Positions 31,996 to 43,378 of a stretch of 64,000 nt of DNA are shown in pieces. The stretch is from Aphanomyces cochlioides (taxonomy: Eukaryota; Oomycota; Saprolegniomycetes; Saprolegniales; Verrucalvaceae), in assembly GCA_019828595.1 (NCBI GenBank), contig JAHQRK010000011.1, positions 1,922,001-1,986,000 of the forward strand, given 5' to 3'. A model generated the notes under the pieces. The model did no database searches and was not told the origin of the DNA. It saw only the letters and a list, made by a program, of their open reading frames with translations. A program made the translations under genes and the position numbers. Position 1 is the first letter of the stretch. Every line of letters begins with the position of its first letter.

Positions 31996-33627
31996 TTACG
32001 ACATGCTCTCGCTAACATACTTGAGCGCGGCTTCAAACATGGTGAGAAAGTAGCCCGTCTCGCCGAGCATTTTCGACGGATGGATCATCGCCGAGAGGAA
32101 TTCCTTGGCAAAGTACGGCCGCTTGAGGCCGCTATGGACGACGGCATAAATATGAATCGGCAGGAAATCGTCGGCGTTCATGGCCGAGTTGGCATGGCCA
32201 ATGTACGCAAACGTCTTGTCGCCGCACGCTGAAAAGATCTCGTTCGCCGACAAGACCAGTTCCTTGAGCTTTTCGTAAGGCAGCACGCGTTCTTCCATCA
32301 TGCTCAAGTGGTAGCACGCTTTCCCAAAATTGGATTCGCTCTGGAGGTCGTCCGGGATGCCAAAAAAGCTCTGCGACTTGCCGTACAGTTCGTGCTCCAT
32401 GCGATGCGTGAGCTGCGCTTCGAGGCGCGCGTCGATCGTGAGCTCCACGAGGTACTGGATTTGTTCCTGCAGCGGCACCATGACAGCGTCTTCGACCGTT
32501 CCGTAGACGCATTCTTCAATCGCTTCGTCAATTTCTTCCATGGTATGACCATCGCACATGGCAGTAGCAATCGCGCGGCGGTATTGCGGCTCTAAGGTGT
32601 CCAAGACATAGTGCTGGATCTGAGTCGTGACGTCACGGAGATCTTGGAGAGCTTTCTTAGCCAGTGCACGGTGGTCGACGGTTGTCGATACAACGCATGC
32701 TTGGACAATCGCACATCGGTTGCGAAAGACGTGGAGGAAGCGCTGGCAAGTGTCGCCTTCGATCGTGCAGCAACTGTTGATGTTCCGGAAGAGATCAAAT
32801 GCGAGCCACTTCAGTTCGTTCGTGTCATCGCTTGTGTCAATGGTTGAGAGCCGAGTGATAAATTCTGCCGAACACAATTCCATCTGAAGCTTGCCCACAA
32901 TCGCAACATGGAGCTGGGTATCAGGAGATAAGCTTGCCACGTTACGCAGAAACGTTTCCAACACCAGTCGTCGTCGAAGGATAATATCTGACGTGACGGC
33001 GTGGACACTGCGGCTCGGGAATGGCAAGTGGTCAAACAAATACTTGAGTTGATCGCCGTACGGTGAGCTCTTGCACATGGCTTTGATTTCTTTTCGGAAG
33101 GCATACAATTCGCGGAAGCGTTTCCGCACAACCCACATGACTTTGGTGTGGAGATCCACGACTTGGATCACGTACTGTGCAATCGACTCGGTTCGTTCGG
33201 CGCGCACAACGCGGACCGACATACCTGGTCGAATCGATGGGAAATCCTGTGTCCATCGTTCGTAGGACGCAAAGCTCATGCTTCGGGGGCGTTTTCGATG
33301 TTTTGATGGTGAAAAATCGAGCGGTGGGAGGGGTGGGAGTTCAATCGACGTTGTTGGTTGTCGGTGTCGCATTTCTTGTTTTGGGCGGGTGGACGAAGGG
33401 GGATTGAACGTATACTGTGTCAAGATGCGTGAATGCCACGGGTCCATATGTGTTTGTTCTTTTTCAATCAATTGCGCCAAGAGCGAGTAAAACCGCGCTT
33501 CTGTTGACGTGGATATGCGCTGACAGAGCTTCCAGAGCGAGTTCTTCGTCCGGACCGACGTCTCGGCCAAAATACTCACGTCGTCGCTTCCAACACGCGC
33601 GTCGTCTTCGTCTCCCAGCACGAGCAT
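31996..33627 (-). CDS. PX-VPS9 domain protein, probable Rab5-type guanine nucleotide exchange factor
   Basis: Single exon, 543 residues, ATG at 33627. A PX domain lies about residues 130-260 (RPGMSVRVVRAERTES, WVVRKRFRELYAFRKEI, LPFPSR), predicted to bind phosphoinositides on endosomes. A helical middle leads into a C-terminal VPS9 domain, which carries the family hallmarks ADDFLPIHIYAVVHS (the Asp and Pro needed for exchange) and GETGYFLTMFEAALKYV (the conserved Tyr and Thr). The combination suggests a GEF acting on Rab5-like GTPases at early endosomes. It lies 120 bp upstream of the G8 gene on the same strand. Confidence 0.9.
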   Translation of the reverse strand: MLVLGDEDDARVGSDDVSILAETSVRTKNSLWKLCQRISTSTEARFYSLLAQLIEKEQTHMDPWHSRILTQYTFNPPSSTRPKQEMRHRQPTTSIELPPLPPLDFSPSKHRKRPRSMSFASYERWTQDFPSIRPGMSVRVVRAERTESIAQYVIQVVDLHTKVMWVVRKRFRELYAFRKEIKAMCKSSPYGDQLKYLFDHLPFPSRSVHAVTSDIILRRRLVLETFLRNVASLSPDTQLHVAIVGKLQMELCSAEFITRLSTIDTSDDTNELKWLAFDLFRNINSCCTIEGDTCQRFLHVFRNRCAIVQACVVSTTVDHRALAKKALQDLRDVTTQIQHYVLDTLEPQYRRAIATAMCDGHTMEEIDEAIEECVYGTVEDAVMVPLQEQIQYLVELTIDARLEAQLTHRMEHELYGKSQSFFGIPDDLQSESNFGKACYHLSMMEERVLPYEKLKELVLSANEIFSACGDKTFAYIGHANSAMNADDFLPIHIYAVVHSGLKRPYFAKEFLSAMIHPSKMLGETGYFLTMFEAALKYVSESMS

Positions 33628-35125
33628 CTACGAGAGAGAGAGAAAGCCGTCTAGCGATCGACAAAGCTGCGTGATGATGGCGCAAGAGATTCCACTTTGA
33701 CCCATCTTGGTTCGTGTTGTTGGACTATCCGGATAACTTTTGATTGCACATGCGAATCGTTTCAACGCATTTTGCCAACATCGAATCAAATGTCGAGACA
33801 ATTATCCGGATAATTGGGGCAAACCATGTGCAATGTCCCACCAGGCGTGGTATTTTAAAACGAAATTGCAATACTATTGCAATCGCTGAAATAAAAATTG
33901 AAATAGCATTTTGGTCGATTGAGAAGAGAGAGGTCGACCACTTGACACATAGCGCCGGGGAGGTGGGGTGGAAAATGAAGAAGATGGGGATATGAAGCTA
34001 TGCTTTATTGTATGGAGACATGTGCAGATACAGCTACCCAGTTTGACGCTTGATTTTTTCTATTGCGACGTGGATGGGACATGTTATAGAAAATTCCATC
34101 TTGGATAGAAAATTGGCTTACAGTTAATACTATTTTAATTGGAATATTGAAAGTATTTTAAAATTGTATTGCAATGTGCAATTCATCTCCTTTCCTTTCG
34201 AGTTTATGTGTTCCACCATTGCTCAATCGAGCAGCCTCTTGGCAAGCTGCTTCACAATTGTCATCAAGCTGGAAGAGCCATCATTGCTGTCATATTGTCT
34301 TATTCCATAGCTCGGAATAATATCCTGCCGTTCTGCAGACGCAGTCACTCGGTTCTAGGATGCCGGAAGCCAAAAATCAGCTCCTATTAATAGAGCCACA
34401 TTTGCTGAATTGTTGTCATGTCCAGATCGTCTGAACTGGCGATTCGTGTTGGACATTGACTTGGACTTCCACTTTATGCGTCGATGTTGGGGTTGTGGAA
34501 TAGATAATAGACGTCCAAAGAGACGTGGGTTGACGCTACAGACAGCTCAACTCCTTGACTGAACTTGCAAAGCAATGGATATTGCCATCCATCTTCTGCC
34601 TCAATAATATTGCCTCAATAATATTGAGGCAGAGCCACCATATTATGGTGGCTACAATGCCGTGGAATCAAGTGTACGCAGGGCAAAAGCTCCCCACAGC
34701 CTCGCAGTGCCACAATATCCTAAGCCTAGCGGCAAGAAAAAGCATTTCCATCGCAAATTCATCTCCTTCCAAGTGTCATGTCCACCATGCTGTGCCACGT
34801 TGTGTTTGAACTTTGGGGCAAACTTCCGCATTTTATATCATTATATTTCGAATTATCTCAAAAATTCGTCACAAAATGTAGAATATTTGATTATTTCTGT
34901 ACCATTTCAGCTGATTTTAGTGTAAATTTCGAAAATTATCCGCAAAATTTGTATCATTTTATCAAATTTGTTGAAAATTTGGGGCAAACACCTACATTTT
35001 GATATATTTTGTCTCGTTTTTTTACCGAAAAATTCGAGATTATTGGCCACATCATTACAAATTTTTTGTTGTCGTTGTAATGTGGACAATTTACGTGGCA
35101 TGTTGACAACACTGGGACAGCTTTA
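33628..35125. other. AT-rich gene-free region with palindromes and repeated words
   Basis: About 1.5 kb without a supportable gene. It contains TTATCCGGATAA-type palindromes (33725-33740, 33800-33816), two adjacent perfect 19-bp palindromes (34612-34652), and the word TTGGGGCAAAC three times (near 33818, 34814, 34980). The latter two are followed by similar AT-rich sequence, suggesting a diverged duplication or an old mobile element. Confidence 0.5.
34612..34652. repeat. Two adjacent perfect 19-bp palindromes
   Basis: GCCTCAATAATATTGAGGC (34612-34630) and GCCACCATATTATGGTGGC (34634-34652), separated by three bases. The first is preceded by a direct copy of its left arm (34598-34611). Both would form hairpins. 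Confidence 0.85.
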
Positions 35126-38100
35126 TCAAAATGTTGCCCCTCGCGTTGCTTCGTCGTCGAGAAAGAGCTTTGTTGAGGTTTCAAATGGGATTTCTTGGCC
35201 GCCAAGACTGGCCAAGTGGCTCGCACTATCGTGCTGGAAGCGGCGAGTGCCAGGTCTTGACAAGTTGGAGAAGCGATGCGACCCGATGAAGCCAGGGGAG
35301 TTGCCAGTGAAGTAGGCGGATCCAAAGAGAGACAATGGTGCGTCGAAAGGATTGCTCTCCCAAAAGGCCTGCTCTTGCATGTGCGAATAAGTTCGTGACA
35401 CGGCCAAGGGATCGGCGTCGGCAGGACTGAAACCAGGCGGCGCTTTCACCAGTGGGGCTTGACTTGGCAGCACCGCATGCGTCGACACAAGTTCCAACTG
35501 CTCGCTGTGCACTTCTTGCATGAGTTGGTCGATCTCTTCGAGCAGGATTGTGTTGTCGCAACGTTCTCTTGGAATGGCGTTGACCACTGCCTCGTCGTCC
35601 CCTGAATTCACTTCGGTGCTGTCGTCATCATCGTCATCCTCTTCGCTTGCCTCCACGTCATCAACTGCGACGTCTTGGCCATTTCCACTCTGTTCCAACT
35701 CATCGGTGGCTTCGATGTCACCATCTCCATGTTGTTCTAGCCCATCGGTGGCGTCGTGGTTGACGTCTCCAATAACCTCAGCATCTTCGTCAGCTTCATC
35801 GTCCACGCCGTAGGAAACGATGACTTTGTCCACGATTTCTAATGGCGGATCCAATGCCACGACATCGTGCTCCATTGAGGTCTCTGTTGGCACCCCTTCC
35901 TTTGGCTCAACTTCGGTGGTTTCGTCGACCAAAGCCATTTCCTTCTCCTCGACAACTGTTTCTTCCAGAGGTTCGCTCAGAGCAGGTCGAATCACAACGA
36001 TCTCGTCGTCATCTTCATCTGACGCGATGGTCTCTGTGCGTTCGTGATCTCTCTCGTCGTTATCGCTGCTGCTACCAGCGTCGTTGTCAGCAGCATCCTT
36101 GGATTGTGAAACTTCCTTCGGTGTGGTAGCTGGTTCTTCCACATGCTTGATCGTTTGTTCTTCCTCGACCATCAAGGGAGGAAGCGTATCGATGGACTGG
36201 TTCAATTCTGGCTCAGCGACGATGGCAGGATCCTTCTTGGGTTTCTTCTTCTTCACCACTGGCTTTGCCTTGGCACTTCGTTCGTTCAACAGGCGTTGCA
36301 CCGCAGGGCTGCGTATCGGTGCAAACGTAAAACTCTCCACAACGTCAGCTTCAAGAGCATTGAGCTCCTGCTCCAGCGACTCAGGAAACGGTGTGTCGAT
36401 TGGAATGGCTGGACTCTTGCTCTTTGCCGGAATGGGGCGAGGATGGTAACCAAAATCGCACTCTGGGGTCGTTCCATTGTCTCTCAAGTCCACAAGAATG
36501 CTGTGGATTGTGTAGACAAGGATATGCGTCGCGACGACACCACAGAGCGACCACAGTAGAATGCAAAATCCCTTGTACGTCCATGAGTACCGATGCCAAC
36601 CTAGGCATTCTTTCGTCGGGTCGGCTACAAATCCAAACAATGTGACGTTCAGTAATCCTGACGACGTCGCGAGGACAAACTTGTCCCGCTCTTGGCTCAC
36701 GTAGCACGACGAGACGTACGAAATGTTGATGCTTGTTGCAGCTCCAGGCTCAAGAGTCTTTCGCCACGATGTAGACGTTGGAGTGACACAAAAACCAACG
36801 GAGTTGTTGTCGCAGTCGAGACACTGGTCGCACTGGATGCCAAAGATTTCCAACGGGAGTTCTCCTTGGTTTTCAATCGTCAGCAGTTCAGGCTTCCCTC
36901 TCGAAAGAATGAGTTCATTCTGGACAACCACGGCACGGCCATGGCCACCATGAGCGCGGATGGTAATGGGCTCAATGTGGCTCAATGTATTGCGGAGGTA
37001 GAGTCGACCGACGTACTCCTTGTCGACTTTGGGGGCAAAGACAATTGGACCCAGGAGCGTTGATTCCCCAGGCGGTAGGGCAACTCTGCCGACAGCAGCG
37101 ATGAAAAATCCCGGTGACGACAGACTCTGATTTGCTTCCCAGTCGCGGCGACTACTCGCGGCAAGGCTAGGGCTGCTCGTGGGTGACAAGCACGTATAAA
37201 ATTCACGGCTGTCGTCTTTGTCCAAGGCGAGCGCGACGTCAATCGTGATATTCGATGGGTTCATGACAGAGACCCATGCCTCCGACGTTTGGTTGACATG
37301 CGTGAGAGGCATTTCCACCGTGGAAGTTGTCAAGACAATGGGTCGATCGATCGACATGCGGATGATCACTGGTGGAATCGCAACTATGTCGGTGTAAACC
37401 ATGACTTTGATATCGACCGCGTTGTGTCCTGCGGCCTGAAGCTCGGACAAGCGCTGGACTCGGTCGTAGTGCGCGGCAACGTCGGCGGACGTCACAGGTT
37501 CTCCAAACCCGGACAAGGTGGCTGGTTTGTGCCCGATAGGTAGCGGAATCATGCAGTCGGCAAACTTGTCACGGCTAGCACATCCAAGAGCATAAGCAGG
37601 GGAGACGAGGAGTTGGGCGACGGTTGTCTTTCCATGAGGAGCGACCTCGACAGCTTGGCTGATGATTTGCACGCGGCGATCCGAGACGCGAATCGCAGAA
37701 ATCGGCACTGGGTGGTCAAACGTGCTCTCCAGGACAAGAGGTAAGAGCTCACCGCGGCCTGGAAACAATGGAAGACTCGTGCGGAGCTTGCGTCGAGTGG
37801 GAGCAACAGTTCCCTGGACGGGAATGTACTGGACATGGAAGCGGATGGATTCGTGCTGGGTAAAGATTGTGAATGAGAGATCGCCCGTTGGATTTGACGT
37901 CGGCGTCACGTGAACGTTCAATGTGAGGGTGTGCCCAGGCGGTATTTCGTTAGACAGGTCGTCCTCGCCAGTTGCAGCTTCAGGAGCAGAGGTTGAATCG
38001 GGGTTTGCCTCATGGGCTACAATCGACGCCGCTAAGTTGGGTTGCATCCGCTCGATGGACAATTGGATGGACGGATCATTCGACTCGATGCCGGTGATGG

Positions 38101-40014
38101 AGATGGCCACGGGGTTCAAATTCGTCATGTTGATGGCTTCGTGACGGACACCAGACTTGGCAGTCTTGCCAAACTCGATGGTATACTCGGCCCGTGACTT
38201 TTGCAGGAGACGGTGGCTTCCATTGACCACGAGAAGGTTTGTCGCCACTGAGACTGGGACAACATGCCTCGAGATGTTAGTTTCCACGAGTAAACTCGCT
38301 GTCCTGACTATGTTGTCGTGAGGGGACGGAGGGCGTTCGATCAAAATTGGCGGCCATGATGCGCCAGGGTCAGCAACAGCTCCTTGGGTAAAATTGTGCA
38401 AGGCTACAGTTGCAGCATCCGTCAATGCAATGTCTTCAAGCGCCACGGGGACAGAGAACGAGTTGGTCAGGATGATTTCATGGAGAGAATTGTTGGCAGA
38501 AGCCGAGAATACGACTTGGGAAGGTGAGTAAATAAGACCACCGACGAGACGAGTCGCCGAGTAGGGCAATGAGAGGTCTCCAGAGACTGTGTCGTTGGTA
38601 TGGACGGTCAATAGGCCCTGGAACGTGCCAGCGTCGCTGCTTTGATATGACACCACCATGGCGTGCTTGATACGGCTTCGTGGAGCGACAGAATGGGATC
38701 CTTGGATCACGACGGCAATGCGATGATCGTGCGCTCGCAGACTGACACCTTGGACAAGGATTGGAACCGACGCAGTGTTCACAAAATCCACTGAAATGCT
38801 GTGCTCCTGAAGTTCGTCAAGTCGTGGTCAATAAGAGAGTCGACTATACCTCATCGTCATGGATAAGAAAGCCAAAGTCAAGCGAAGCAGAGCTGTGTCC
38901 ACGGCCACCGACGTCAAGATGAAGACCCTCAGCTAAAACAATCAGGTAGATGGGAACGATCAAGTTGTCATGGTCCGTTTCAATACGAACGTAAGCGTTG
39001 TAGTGGCCCGGCGTCGCGGAAAGAAAGTGAAGTTGCACGACGGGTTTGGTTTCCAGAGGATCGAGAACCCAGACGCGAGGAGGAAGACCCGTTGAAGTGT
39101 TGAGTGGCAAGCTCATGTGGACAAAGTCCTCTGTTGTGAAGATTTCCTTGATGTCGAGAGCCTACGATCGAGCTGAACGTCAGGGACAACTTGGTTCACA
39201 TTGCTACCTCGTCGAATGGATTATGGAGATGGAGAATGGGATCAAAGCGGACGCCGGCTGGAATCGTTGCCGTGTATTCTTGAATCCGGTATCTATTCAA
39301 GACGCCATGACCGCGGACATGGTATGGAATGTCCCCCAAGGAGGTCTGAAGCATCACTGTAGCATGAGCAGGACCAGTTTGTCGCGGCAAATAGAGGATA
39401 TGGAGCGTAGTTGACTCGCCAGGTTTGATCAATCGTGATGAAAAGACGTCAGAGAGGAGGAATTGATTGTCTGGGATTGAGACTCCCGTGATCCAGAAGG
39501 GTTCGTCGTCATCTTCGTCCGCCGACGCGACGTACGTGATTTCCACGGACAAAAGCGCCGGTAGACACGTTTCCTGTGTGCCAAAGTCGAGTCCGCTAGG
39601 TGAGACGCGCACAATCTGTGTGTCGCCAAAGCCGAATTCACGAGATGAACGGACTCGCCACATTGTCGAGGCACTTGAAGAAGGGTTGTTCGAGAGCACG
39701 TCATGTCGTCCACGGCCAGAAGCTGCAGCCATTCGCGGATTCGTCGCTGAAAAGGCCATGCGGGACTTGTACTGAAGGCCGCCGAGCCACACGTTTACGT
39801 TTTGAGTCTCTGGCAAAGGCTTGGGCAGCACCTGCTCTTTGTCAAATGCAAGTATAGAAGCGTAGAGATCGTCATATTGAAGCAACGGAGCCCTGGCAAA
39901 ATCCGTGGAATCAAGTGACGCCATGGTCATGCTTGCCAGCAGTATAAGAGGAAAGAGGTAGTGAAATACGCTCGGCAGCAATCGCGCCATCAGCTCCATC
40001 GAGGCCGATCGCAT
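35126..40014 (-). CDS. TMEM131-like type I membrane protein (secretory cargo/collagen-trafficking family)
   Basis: Three exons (40014-39208, 39161-38850, 38806-35126; introns 46 and 43 bp, both phase 0) encode 1599 residues. N-terminal signal peptide (VFHYLFPLILLASMTMA). The N-terminal region carries the TMEM131 signature: a PapD/ASH-like beta module (SPSGLDFGTQETCLPALLS), then VRGHGVLNRYRIQEYTA and FDPILHLHNPFDE, with the intron falling exactly after HNPFDE. A long extracytoplasmic region of further beta-sandwich-like repeats follows, one TM helix near residues 1118-1145 (GFCILLWSLCGVVATHILVY), and an acidic cytoplasmic tail of about 450 residues. Animal TMEM131 recruits secretory cargo and TRAPP complexes; an equivalent ER-to-Golgi role is inferred. 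Confidence 0.85.
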
Positions 40015-40148
40015 GCGCGCTGCTGGAACAAAATCTGCAGATCTTTCTATGCTTTATCACCCAATCCGAGTTGTTCAAAATATGACTCACTTTCTATACA
40101 AATTTCAAGTTGAGACAAGATCACCCTTTTGAAATCAGCCTGTCTGCA

Positions 40149-40356
40149 CAGGGCTACGCCCCTGGGTGGAGCGTTTTGCTTTGGCAATAACAAAGATTTG
40201 CTCACACACATGAAACGTTTGAAGCCATACTATGAATTTTGAATTTGATTCAGGCCCAGTTCGAAGTAAAAAAATAAGTTAACGCCGAGCATTCTGATTG
40301 GCTACTGTTGACTGACGAATATTATTTTTCGCCAGGAGATAAATCATGTCCTGACC
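40149..40356 (-). repeat. Terminal repeat copy A (inverted)
   Basis: Reverse complement of B and C. It begins with CAGGGCTACGCCCCTGG, itself able to fold into a small hairpin, and ends at GTCCTGACC. It differs from C at only a few positions. Confidence 0.85.
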
Positions 40357-40482
40357 AAAAAACCGTCGAAAGAAAAATAAATTATCCAATCAGAGATCAT
40401 ATTATTTTGAAACTAAGGAGACGGCATTTACTTCGCACTCCTTATTCACTTCTTTCTTATTTTACTTCGAATTGGCCTGGCT

Positions 40483-41790
40483 CAAGTGCGCTCAATGAAC
40501 AAAATTGCCTTGGCTGTTGCTTCGTCCGGATTTGCTGCTCTGAATTTGATCGGAGGTACAACTGCGCATTCGAGATTCTGTCTTCCAAGATCATTGCACG
40601 AGCTTAGCCGATGTGACGTTCGGAAGCAGTCACATCTTGCGGAACTTTTACGTCTCACAGAACTTATTATTTGGGACGAGTGTTCGATGATGCACAAGTA
40701 TGCTGTGGAGGCCGTTGATCATATGCTACAAGATTTGATGGACAACGCGATTCCTTTTGGTGGAAAGGTCGTCATATTCTCGGGCGACTTCAAGCAAATG
40801 CTTCCAGTCATTTTGAAGGGCACACCTGGGCTAATCCTCGAAGCATGCTTGAAGAACAGCTACCTTTGGAGAAATATCGCACAGTTTCATCTGACGGTGA
40901 ACATGAGGTTGACCAACAACAACTCAGAGAGTGTTCGAGAGTTTGCTGCATTGCTCAAGTCTATTGGTTATGGAACATACCCCACATGTACCGAACTCGG
41001 TGCCGATTACATTCGACTACCTGATGATTTGGCGATTCCATACAAGTCGCCTGATGATTTGGGGTCATTTTTACACAACGTCTATCTAGACATGAACAAC
41101 CTGCGCATCAATGCACTTAGATCGTACTTTGGATGTCAAGCTATCCTTGCACCCAAACATAGTGTTGTTGCTGACATCAACACAACACTTCTTGAGCGAC
41201 TCACTTCCGACTGCGAAATGACATATTTGTCCGCCGATTCTGTTGCTGACAAACCCAACTCGGACACAAATGCATGCGAGTTCCCCATCGAGTTTCTGAA
41301 TTCTAAAGACATCAACAACTTCCCCAGCCACAAGTTGCATTTGAAAGTTGGTTGCCCCATTATTCTGCTTCGTAATTTGTGTACTTCGGAAAGCATGTGC
41401 AACGGAACACGTTTAATTGTTCTTGAGCTGAAAACACGATGTATCAAGGCTCAAATTATGAACGGCTCCCACACGAACAAGATCGTTTACATTCCCCGAA
41501 CTACTACAATTCACGATGGTGAGCAAAACAATTACCCATTTGAGCTACGCAGAAGACAATTTCCTGTTCAAGTTGCCTTTGCAATGACGATTCACAAGGC
41601 TCAAGGTCAAACGATTTCTCACGTGGGCGTCTACCTTCCAGAACCTGTCTTCTCGCATGGACAGCTTTACGTCGCCATGTCAAGAGCCCAAGCAAAAGGC
41701 AACATTAAGTTTTTGGTCGCCAATGGACAGTACGATGGACTGCCTGGAATCTACACGAAAAACATTGTGTATCAAGAAGCATTACAATAG
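40483..41790 (+). pseudogene. Helitron-type PIF1 helicase, C-terminal half (Walker A lost)
   Basis: About 434 residues of a PIF1-family helicase of the type fused to Helitron Rep. It starts mid-domain at QVRSMNKIALAVASSG, followed by TTAHSRFCLP, Walker B (LIIWDECSM), GDFKQMLPV, LTVNMRL, GCPIILLRNL, AFAMTIHKAQGQT and VAMSRAQ. The Walker A/P-loop that should lie about 25 residues upstream is missing: between repeat A and this point only a scrap (AAGGAGACGGCATTT, near 40418) recalls it. There is no HUH nuclease. With no P-loop and no obvious start (first in-frame ATG 40495) it cannot be an active helicase. The stop at 41790 is the family's natural end, since the same end recurs at 44751-44820. 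Confidence 0.85.
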
Positions 41791-42078
41791 GCAGGACTCC
41801 ATAAAACTTCATCCATAACTAACAAACGTTATCATGTTCTTACAAATATATACACTGTGTTGTTGTGGAATTGCCGTGACTTCCTGGATCAAGTCCAATT
41901 GCATCGTACCGATGAATTGGACGATAAATCCTCGAGATTAGCTAACCCCAAACTACGCACCTAATACTTAGATTCAACGTTACAATATTACAAGATGAAG
42001 AAGTACGTGGTTGTCAACCAACGATGACCTCGATCTACTCATCGATCGCACAGATTGTGCAATCTGAACTTGGGTATA

Positions 42079-42277
42079 TGATTTATCTCCTGACGAAAAA
42101 AAAATATTCGTCAATCAACAGTAGCCAATCAGAATCCTCAGCGTTAACTTATTTTTTTACTTCGAACTGGGCCTGAATCAAATTCAAAATTCATAATATG
42201 GCTTCAAACGATTCATGTGTGTGAGCAAATCTTTGTTATTTCCAAAGCAAAACGCTCCACCCAGGGGCGTAGCCCTG
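42079..42277 (+). repeat. Terminal repeat copy B
   Basis: Same orientation as C. It is separated from the helicase stop by 3' sequence shared with the second element (41791-41853) and about 225 bp absent there. It ends CCAGGGGCGTAGCCCTG and continues about 60 bases in common with C. Confidence 0.85.
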
Positions 42278-42350
42278 GCCTCACCCTAGTCTATTACTTA
42301 AAGCTCTAACGCAACACGTAAGTACGAGACTAAGTACGAGAGTAATTTTC

Positions 42351-42494
42351 ACATACAAACGTCAAGTCAACAAATGAGCAATTTTTATTTACTAATTCCA
42401 AGTACAAAAATGACTAATTTTGACATACAAATTCCAAGTACAAAAATGAGCAATTTTTACATGCAAACGCCAAGTAAAAAAAAGAGTAATTTGA
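42351..42494. repeat. 36-bp minisatellite, four copies
   Basis: Four diverged tandem units of 36 bp with core AAGTACAAAAATGAGCAATT and a start like ACATACAAA. They lie just beyond the sequence shared by repeat copies B and C. There are no spacers, so this is not a CRISPR array. Confidence 0.8.
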
Positions 42495-43378
42495 GACAAG
42501 TTCGTTCATAGTAGTCAGCACTTCCAATCAACATCAACTAATTTGACCACTCAAGGTTGTATTGCCCGATATCCAAGGCAAATATCCATTTGTCAATTAT
42601 TTGGTGTGTTCCTCAATAATTGGTGTCATGTTTTGTCACGATGTAACCCATGATGCTGGACGTGGCAGTTGTCGATAATATTAATGATCAAACAACTCCA
42701 CATACAAAATGAAAATATTGTCCTACTATTTAAAATAATACCTGCCAAAGACGATTGAATGGCTGTTGAGTTTTTCTGGGACGATGCAAGGTGAGATGCA
42801 TGTCTTAGGATAGCTTCACTCGGGCAGAAAAGGCCGCTGAATAAGCGTCAACACACTGTGCAGTAGGGTGACGAGCCCTTTCTGCCACTTTAAGCCATAC
42901 CCTGGCCAGAGGCTTGGACTCCGAAAGGCGAACACATATCGAATGTTACGAAGTAGGGCCTTTTTGGCTCGAAATACCGGACATTTTCATAGAGCAGCCA
43001 GGGACAGCTAAAACGTGTGTTTTTACTGTATTTTCATATTGACTTTGGACGAGTAAATCCTCTCCCCATAGTTCAACTTTTTACAGTAAGGGGACAATGT
43101 GAAACGTTGGTTACCACTATTGCAACTGATGGTGCTACTTTTTTTGACGGAGTACCACTGTTGATAGTGGGCCTACGGCGAGTATCATGAATCACTTCAG
43201 GGGTGTTTCATGATACTTAGCAGGTGTATTACCCAGTATCAAAGTTTCAACTCATTGGATGTACGAGTTCAATAAGCGATATTAAACAATGTGATGTTTA
43301 ATAAGTACCGCGAACTCTGTACGATTTATGAAAGAAATGAGTAGTATTTTCTGGCAAACCACATTATGTTAAGCTTAA
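42495..43378. other. Gene-free interior of the transposon island
   Basis: No coding region is supported. One imperfect hairpin is present near 43180-43215 (arms GTATCATGAA and TTCATGATAC). This stretch may be the unique 5' end of the second element. Confidence 0.45.

Noticed and set aside
35520..36047. Plus-strand Ser-rich ORFs
   Set aside because: Antisense of the acidic cytoplasmic tail of the TMEM131-like protein.
42351..42494. CRISPR-like array
   Set aside because: Contiguous 36-bp units without spacers in a eukaryotic genome; a minisatellite.
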